Positions 6,232 to 9,491 of a stretch of 9,491 nt of DNA are shown here, in pieces; position 1 is the first letter of the stretch; each line of letters begins with the position of its first letter. The translations under genes and the position numbers were made by a program. The DNA is from Comamonadaceae bacterium (GTDB lineage Bacteria > Pseudomonadota > Gammaproteobacteria > Burkholderiales > Burkholderiaceae_C), in NCBI GenBank assembly GCA_027490555.1, contig JAIXXW010000068.1, positions 1 through 9,491 on the forward strand, read 5' to 3'. The notes under the pieces were generated by a model, which was given only the letters and a program-made list of their open reading frames with translations, did no database searches and had not been told where the DNA came from.

Positions 6232-6921
6232 TCAGAATTCAAAGCCACCTTGTCTGCGCACCGCTTCGGATGCGCTGCCACTCAACAAATCAGCCAGGAT
6301 CTGGGCGTGAGCCGGGTTCTGTGCCGCTCTGCAAATGCCCAATGTGTAATCGGTGCTCAGTTCAAACTCGCTGGGCAGCACGTCGATCAGGTCCACACCC
6401 TGGGTGTAATTGATTTCGGTCACCTGTGTGCAGCCGATCAATCCAGACTCCTGGCTTTGGGCCATGGCGGCCATGGCACTTGCACCATTCGGGAAGACAC
6501 GGAAACGGCTTTGCAGACTTTCGCTCAAGCCCAAAGCCTTGAGCACGTTCATGAAATGGATGCCGGCCGTGGCCTTTTCCGGATCAGGAAAGTAAATGCC
6601 TTGGGCCGTGCTCATGGCGGCATGCAGCTCGGCACGCGTTTTGACACTGGGGTGGACTGAGCCACTGCGCACAGCCACACCGGTTTTGACCAATCCCAGA
6701 GATCTTGCGCTCCCAGGCACCACATGCCCTGAGGCCACGAGTTGCTCGATCAGCGGCTTGGTGAGGATGATGACGTCACAAGGCGCACCGCCCAACAGTT
6801 TGTCGCGCATCATGCCCACCGCGCTGAAGGTGCCATCTATGCGGCTGCCGGTGATTTTTTCAAATTCAGCCTGAACGCCCTGGACCACGGCTGCGGCTGC
6901 GCCGCCACTCAATACATGCAT
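6232..6921 (-). CDS. ModA-like substrate-binding-domain protein lacking a signal peptide
   Basis: A 229-residue protein with the periplasmic-binding-protein type II fold of molybdate-binding ModA/COG0725. Visible elements are MHVLSGGAAAAVVQGVQAEFE, IDGTFSAVGMMRDKLLGGAPCDVIILT, GHVVPGSARSLG, VAVRSGS, IYFPDPEKATAGIHF, FPNGASAMAAM and IGCTQVTEINYTQGV. It begins directly at the first strand of the mature domain. The 17 codons between this ATG and the upstream in-frame stop at 6973-6975 include no ATG, GTG or TTG, so no leader can be added. It is therefore probably cytoplasmic and not a conventional ABC-transporter binding protein. The ligand may be an oxyanion or something else. It lies 14 bases behind the molybdenum hydroxylase subunit, suggesting co-transcription and a role in oxyanion sensing, cofactor supply or enzyme regulation (inference). 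Confidence 0.85.
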   Translation of the reverse strand: MHVLSGGAAAAVVQGVQAEFEKITGSRIDGTFSAVGMMRDKLLGGAPCDVIILTKPLIEQLVASGHVVPGSARSLGLVKTGVAVRSGSVHPSVKTRAELHAAMSTAQGIYFPDPEKATAGIHFMNVLKALGLSESLQSRFRVFPNGASAMAAMAQSQESGLIGCTQVTEINYTQGVDLIDVLPSEFELSTDYTLGICRAAQNPAHAQILADLLSGSASEAVRRQGGFEF

Positions 6922-6927
6922 GTTGTT

Positions 6928-6932
6928 CTCTC
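6928..6932 (-). promoter_or_regulatory. Ribosome binding site of the ModA-like gene
   Basis: On the minus strand GAGAG (extended GAGAGAA) precedes the ATG ending at 6921 by six bases. It supports this start and hence the absence of a signal peptide. Confidence 0.6.
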
Positions 6933-6935
6933 GGG

Positions 6936-9170
6936 TTAAAAAATGTTTGAAGAATGTGCATGCTGATCGCTTTCAATGGCACGCATCAGGTTCTCAGGTG
7001 TGAAGGGCATGCTGCGCACGCGCACGCCGATGGCATCAAAAATGGCGTTGGCAATGGCCGCGCAGGTCGGTCCGGCACTGCACTCACCCGCACCCAGCGA
7101 AGCGTGGTTTTCACCGGGCATCAAACTGGACGTGACCTCGGGCATGTCGCTGAATTTCAAAATCGGGTAGTGGGTCCAGGTGTTGGACAGGATGCCTTGC
7201 GGGCTCAGTTGTGCGGCCTCACACAGGGCCCAGCTGGCGGCCTGCAAGGCACCCCCCTCGAGCTGGTTGAGGACGCCATCCGCGTCCACCACATGGCCGA
7301 CATCTGCAGCGATCCAAAGTTTGTGAAGCTTGACTTTTTCAGCCACCACCAGCTCGACCACGACCGCGCAAAAAGCCCCGGTGTTTTTGTAACGCGCATA
7401 GGCTAGGCCTCTGCCCCAGCCTTCGGCCCGGTGGGTGGGTTTTGGCTGATGCCAGCTCGCCATCGTGGCCACTTTGTGCAGCACCCCGGCCTGACGCGCG
7501 TGCTCAACACCTCTCAAGTGCGCCAGCCGAAACGCCAATGGGTCCTGCGACAGTGCATGCGCCAATTCGTCCATGACCGACTCGGCAGCCAACACATTGA
7601 CCGGCGCGCCCAAGGCCCGCATGGCCGAGACACGAAACGGCATGTTCAGCACCCGATGGTTGATCACCTGGACCGATGCCATGTCATACGGTGGTTGGGC
7701 GTTGCGCTCAGACCCACCCCCCACGGCCATCGGGGCATTGACAGCCATGGTGACCGGGGCAGGGTGAGTGGTTTGCCAAGCACCCAACAGCGCTGGTGTG
7801 TGACCCCGACCAGGCCGTGTGCCGTGGCCTTGGCCCCAGACCGTTTGTGTCCATTGGACCAATTGCCCGTCTTCGCCCACCGCAGCGTCGATGTGCACCG
7901 CCATGGCCGGGGCCAAGGGGGCATGGCCCAATTCGGCTTGGCGCGTCCATTGCACCCGAACAGGACGGTTGGGCACTTGTTGCGCCAACCAGGCGGCATC
8001 CCAGGCGACATCATCCGCCCCGTTGTGCCCGTAGCAACCTGCACCCTCCACATGCGAGACCTGCACCCGCTGAACGGGCACATCGAAGGCCAAGGCCAAA
8101 TCGCGCCGAAGGTTGTAAATGCCCTGGCTGTGGGTCCAAACTTCCAGATGTTGGCCCGACGGCTGCTCGGACCAGTGCGCCAAAGCGCAACACAGGCCCA
8201 CAGAGGCATGCTGCACAAACGGCCTGTGAAACTCTGCGGTCACGCGATGGCGAATGACGCTTTGTTGAGAGACTGAACGGTCGACCACCACCGTGGTGTC
8301 CAAGGCTTGTTTTTTGAGCCACGTCGGCAAATCCAAAGGATCAGGCACTTGCGCTTCGCAGCGCCAAAACTGTCCTTGCGCCGCGCCATCTTCGATCTTG
8401 CGGGCGATCTGGTTCAACACCAGCTCGGTCTCGGTCAGCACGCCCAACAACAAGCCATCCTGCACCACTTGCAGCACGCCGGCGGTGCACTTCAATGCGG
8501 CGACCAGCGCTTGCATCTCGTGCCCGATCAGTTCGGCGCTGAGGGTGGCGGGGCGAAACACCATGCCATGGCACATGGGGTGCGAGACACCCGGCATGAC
8601 ACGGTCCTGGATGTATTCAAATTCGCCAAACACCTTGGCCGCCACGTCGGGGCGTAAAGGTGCTGGCTGTGCGCTCACCCCGTCGTGAACGGCATGTGCC
8701 GCCTGAACATGTTCAGGCTCGATGGCGCTGTCCCACATCACTGGGGTGGACAAACTTGCATACGAGGCATGGCACCTTTCGCCGACGGTGCCGTTGGCCG
8801 CATGGTCAGCCGTCATGAACTGGCCATCGTCGCAACGAATGTCCTGGACCGCCACACCCAGGCGCTGCGCCATGGCTTGGCGACAAGCTTCGCGCCAATG
8901 CGCGGCCGCACAACGCAAGGCTGTGCCCGAATGCTGCACGGACAGGCTGCCCGAGGTCACGGCTTCATCTGGGCTGAACAGCGTGCTGGCGGGCACCATG
9001 TCAATTTGTGCGGGCGGCAGCCGCAGTTCTTCGGCCACGATCAGCCGCAGGGCGTGCGAGATGCCCTGGCCCAAATCAACCTTGCCGGAAAAAGCCTGCA
9101 CCCGACCATCGGGTCCCAAGGCCAGCCATTGGCGCAACAGCGGCTGGGCTTTGAGCGAATCGGGCGTCAT
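6936..9170 (-). CDS. Xanthine-dehydrogenase-family molybdopterin-binding subunit (NicB/IorB-like)
   Basis: A 744-residue large subunit of a molybdenum hydroxylase, an enzyme that hydroxylates a heterocycle or aldehyde using water. Order of motifs: GKVDLGQG (29-36), TSGSLSVQHSGTALR (72-86), GAGCYGHNGADDVAWDAAWL (376-395, molybdopterin region), RPVRVQWTR (402-410), MRALGAPVNVLAAES (517-531), VGHVVDADGVLNQLEGGALQ (624-643) and SLGAGECSAGP (691-701). Glu696 in the last motif is the expected catalytic base. The pattern resembles nicotinate dehydrogenase subunit B and isoquinoline 1-oxidoreductase beta subunits more than xanthine dehydrogenase itself; the substrate cannot be assigned. NicB-type proteins with fused cytochromes c are much longer. 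Here there is no CxxCH and the protein ends soon after the Mo domain, so the electron acceptor is separate. The start at 9170 is chosen because its ATG overlaps the stop of the [2Fe-2S] gene (ATGA); an upstream ATG at 9344 only adds residues that are a shadow of that gene. No Tat leader is seen. Confidence 0.92.
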   Translation of the reverse strand: MTPDSLKAQPLLRQWLALGPDGRVQAFSGKVDLGQGISHALRLIVAEELRLPPAQIDMVPASTLFSPDEAVTSGSLSVQHSGTALRCAAAHWREACRQAMAQRLGVAVQDIRCDDGQFMTADHAANGTVGERCHASYASLSTPVMWDSAIEPEHVQAAHAVHDGVSAQPAPLRPDVAAKVFGEFEYIQDRVMPGVSHPMCHGMVFRPATLSAELIGHEMQALVAALKCTAGVLQVVQDGLLLGVLTETELVLNQIARKIEDGAAQGQFWRCEAQVPDPLDLPTWLKKQALDTTVVVDRSVSQQSVIRHRVTAEFHRPFVQHASVGLCCALAHWSEQPSGQHLEVWTHSQGIYNLRRDLALAFDVPVQRVQVSHVEGAGCYGHNGADDVAWDAAWLAQQVPNRPVRVQWTRQAELGHAPLAPAMAVHIDAAVGEDGQLVQWTQTVWGQGHGTRPGRGHTPALLGAWQTTHPAPVTMAVNAPMAVGGGSERNAQPPYDMASVQVINHRVLNMPFRVSAMRALGAPVNVLAAESVMDELAHALSQDPLAFRLAHLRGVEHARQAGVLHKVATMASWHQPKPTHRAEGWGRGLAYARYKNTGAFCAVVVELVVAEKVKLHKLWIAADVGHVVDADGVLNQLEGGALQAASWALCEAAQLSPQGILSNTWTHYPILKFSDMPEVTSSLMPGENHASLGAGECSAGPTCAAIANAIFDAIGVRVRSMPFTPENLMRAIESDQHAHSSNIF

Positions 9171-9491
9171 GGTGCGGCCAACCTTGCGGCGGCTTTTTCT
9201 ATCGCCCGCACCACCCGGTTGTGCACCCCACAGCGGCACAAGTGCCCATCGATGGCCTGCACAATGTCTTGGCGGCTGGGGTGGGGCTGGCGTTGCAGCA
9301 AGGCGGCTGCCGACATCAGGATGCCGCTGGTGCAAAAACCGCATTGCATGGCTTGCTCTTCAATGAATGCGGTTTGCAAGGCATGCGGTGCAGACCGGTT
9401 GCCCAAGCCTTCCAGCGTGGTCACGGCTTTGCCTTCGATGGCCCACAAGGGCGTTTCACAGGCCGCCACAGCATGGCCATCGAGCATGACG
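9167..9491 (-). CDS. [2Fe-2S] subunit of molybdenum hydroxylase, 5' end outside window
   Basis: The last 107 codons of a small iron-sulfur subunit (NicA/IorA/CoxS type, usually about 150-160 residues). The frame stays open to the window edge, and the ATG at 9485-9487 is internal (VMLDG context), so the gene is partial. Visible parts are HAVAACETP, with the last cysteine of the plant-ferredoxin-type cluster, followed by VTTLEGLG. The second cluster domain then shows QCGFCTSGILMSA and GHLCRCGVHNRVVRAI, giving the CxxC...CxC ligands. The first three cysteines of the N-terminal cluster are beyond the window. It passes electrons from the molybdenum centre of its partner, whose gene overlaps its stop by four bases, to an acceptor not encoded here. 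Confidence 0.93.
   Translation of the reverse strand, partial: VMLDGHAVAACETPLWAIEGKAVTTLEGLGNRSAPHALQTAFIEEQAMQCGFCTSGILMSAAALLQRQPHPSRQDIVQAIDGHLCRCGVHNRVVRAIEKAAARLAAP

Noticed and set aside
6208..6246. Complementary GGCTT and AAGCC as a possible terminator stem between the convergent genes
   Set aside because: The stem is only about five base pairs with a loop of nearly 30 bases, has no T-run, and one arm lies inside the ModA-like coding region.
6462..6479. Tandem GGCCATGGC repeat
   Set aside because: Explained by the Ala-Met-Ala-Ala-Met-Ala run in the ModA-like protein; it is short and coding.
9171..9344. Upstream start for the molybdopterin subunit adding 58 residues
   Set aside because: The added peptide is an out-of-frame shadow of the [2Fe-2S] gene, and the ATGA overlap at 9167-9170 is the usual arrangement for these subunits.
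1..9491. CRISPR arrays, tRNA/rRNA genes, insertion sequences or phage genes
   Set aside because: No regularly spaced repeats, no tRNA-like or rRNA sequence and no transposase, integrase or phage motifs were seen on either strand.

Overview
The window looks like chromosomal DNA from a GC-rich betaproteobacterium, most likely a Burkholderiales/Comamonadaceae member. This is inferred from protein flavour, codon use and gene neighbourhood; no rRNA or other marker gene is present. Coding density is very high. There are ten genes in two blocks that converge at about 6207-6231, and no gene-free stretch is longer than about 35 bases.

Left block (1-6206, + strand): eight tightly packed genes, several overlapping by 1-4 bases. 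In order they are the C-terminus of a COG2907-type NAD/FAD-binding amine-oxidase-like protein, a DUF1365 protein, a protein related to cyclopropane-fatty-acid synthase (CFA synthase), an exported chalcone-isomerase-like protein, an MFS_2/GPH-family transporter, a DUF3833 lipoprotein, a short-chain dehydrogenase/reductase (SDR) and an NTF2-like protein. From memory of the families, this set recurs in Proteobacteria, often near photolyase and ECF-sigma/ChrR genes, and related genes in Rhodobacter belong to the sigmaE/ChrR singlet-oxygen regulon and to methylated/furan fatty acid synthesis. I infer an operon that modifies unsaturated acyl chains of membrane phospholipids and handles the products at the envelope. 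The methyltransferase does not have the full canonical CFA-synthase bicarbonate pocket: E. coli Cys139 and His266 correspond to Ser and Gln here. The product may therefore not be a cyclopropane.

Right block (6232-9491, - strand): a two-subunit xanthine-dehydrogenase-family molybdenum hydroxylase resembling nicotinate/isoquinoline dehydrogenases. It has a [2Fe-2S] subunit truncated by the window edge and a 744-residue molybdopterin subunit without a cytochrome c extension. It is followed by a ModA-like substrate-binding-domain protein with no signal peptide. The substrate of the hydroxylase cannot be read from sequence. The two blocks appear functionally unrelated. The right block looks somewhat less GC-rich by eye, but I did not count it.
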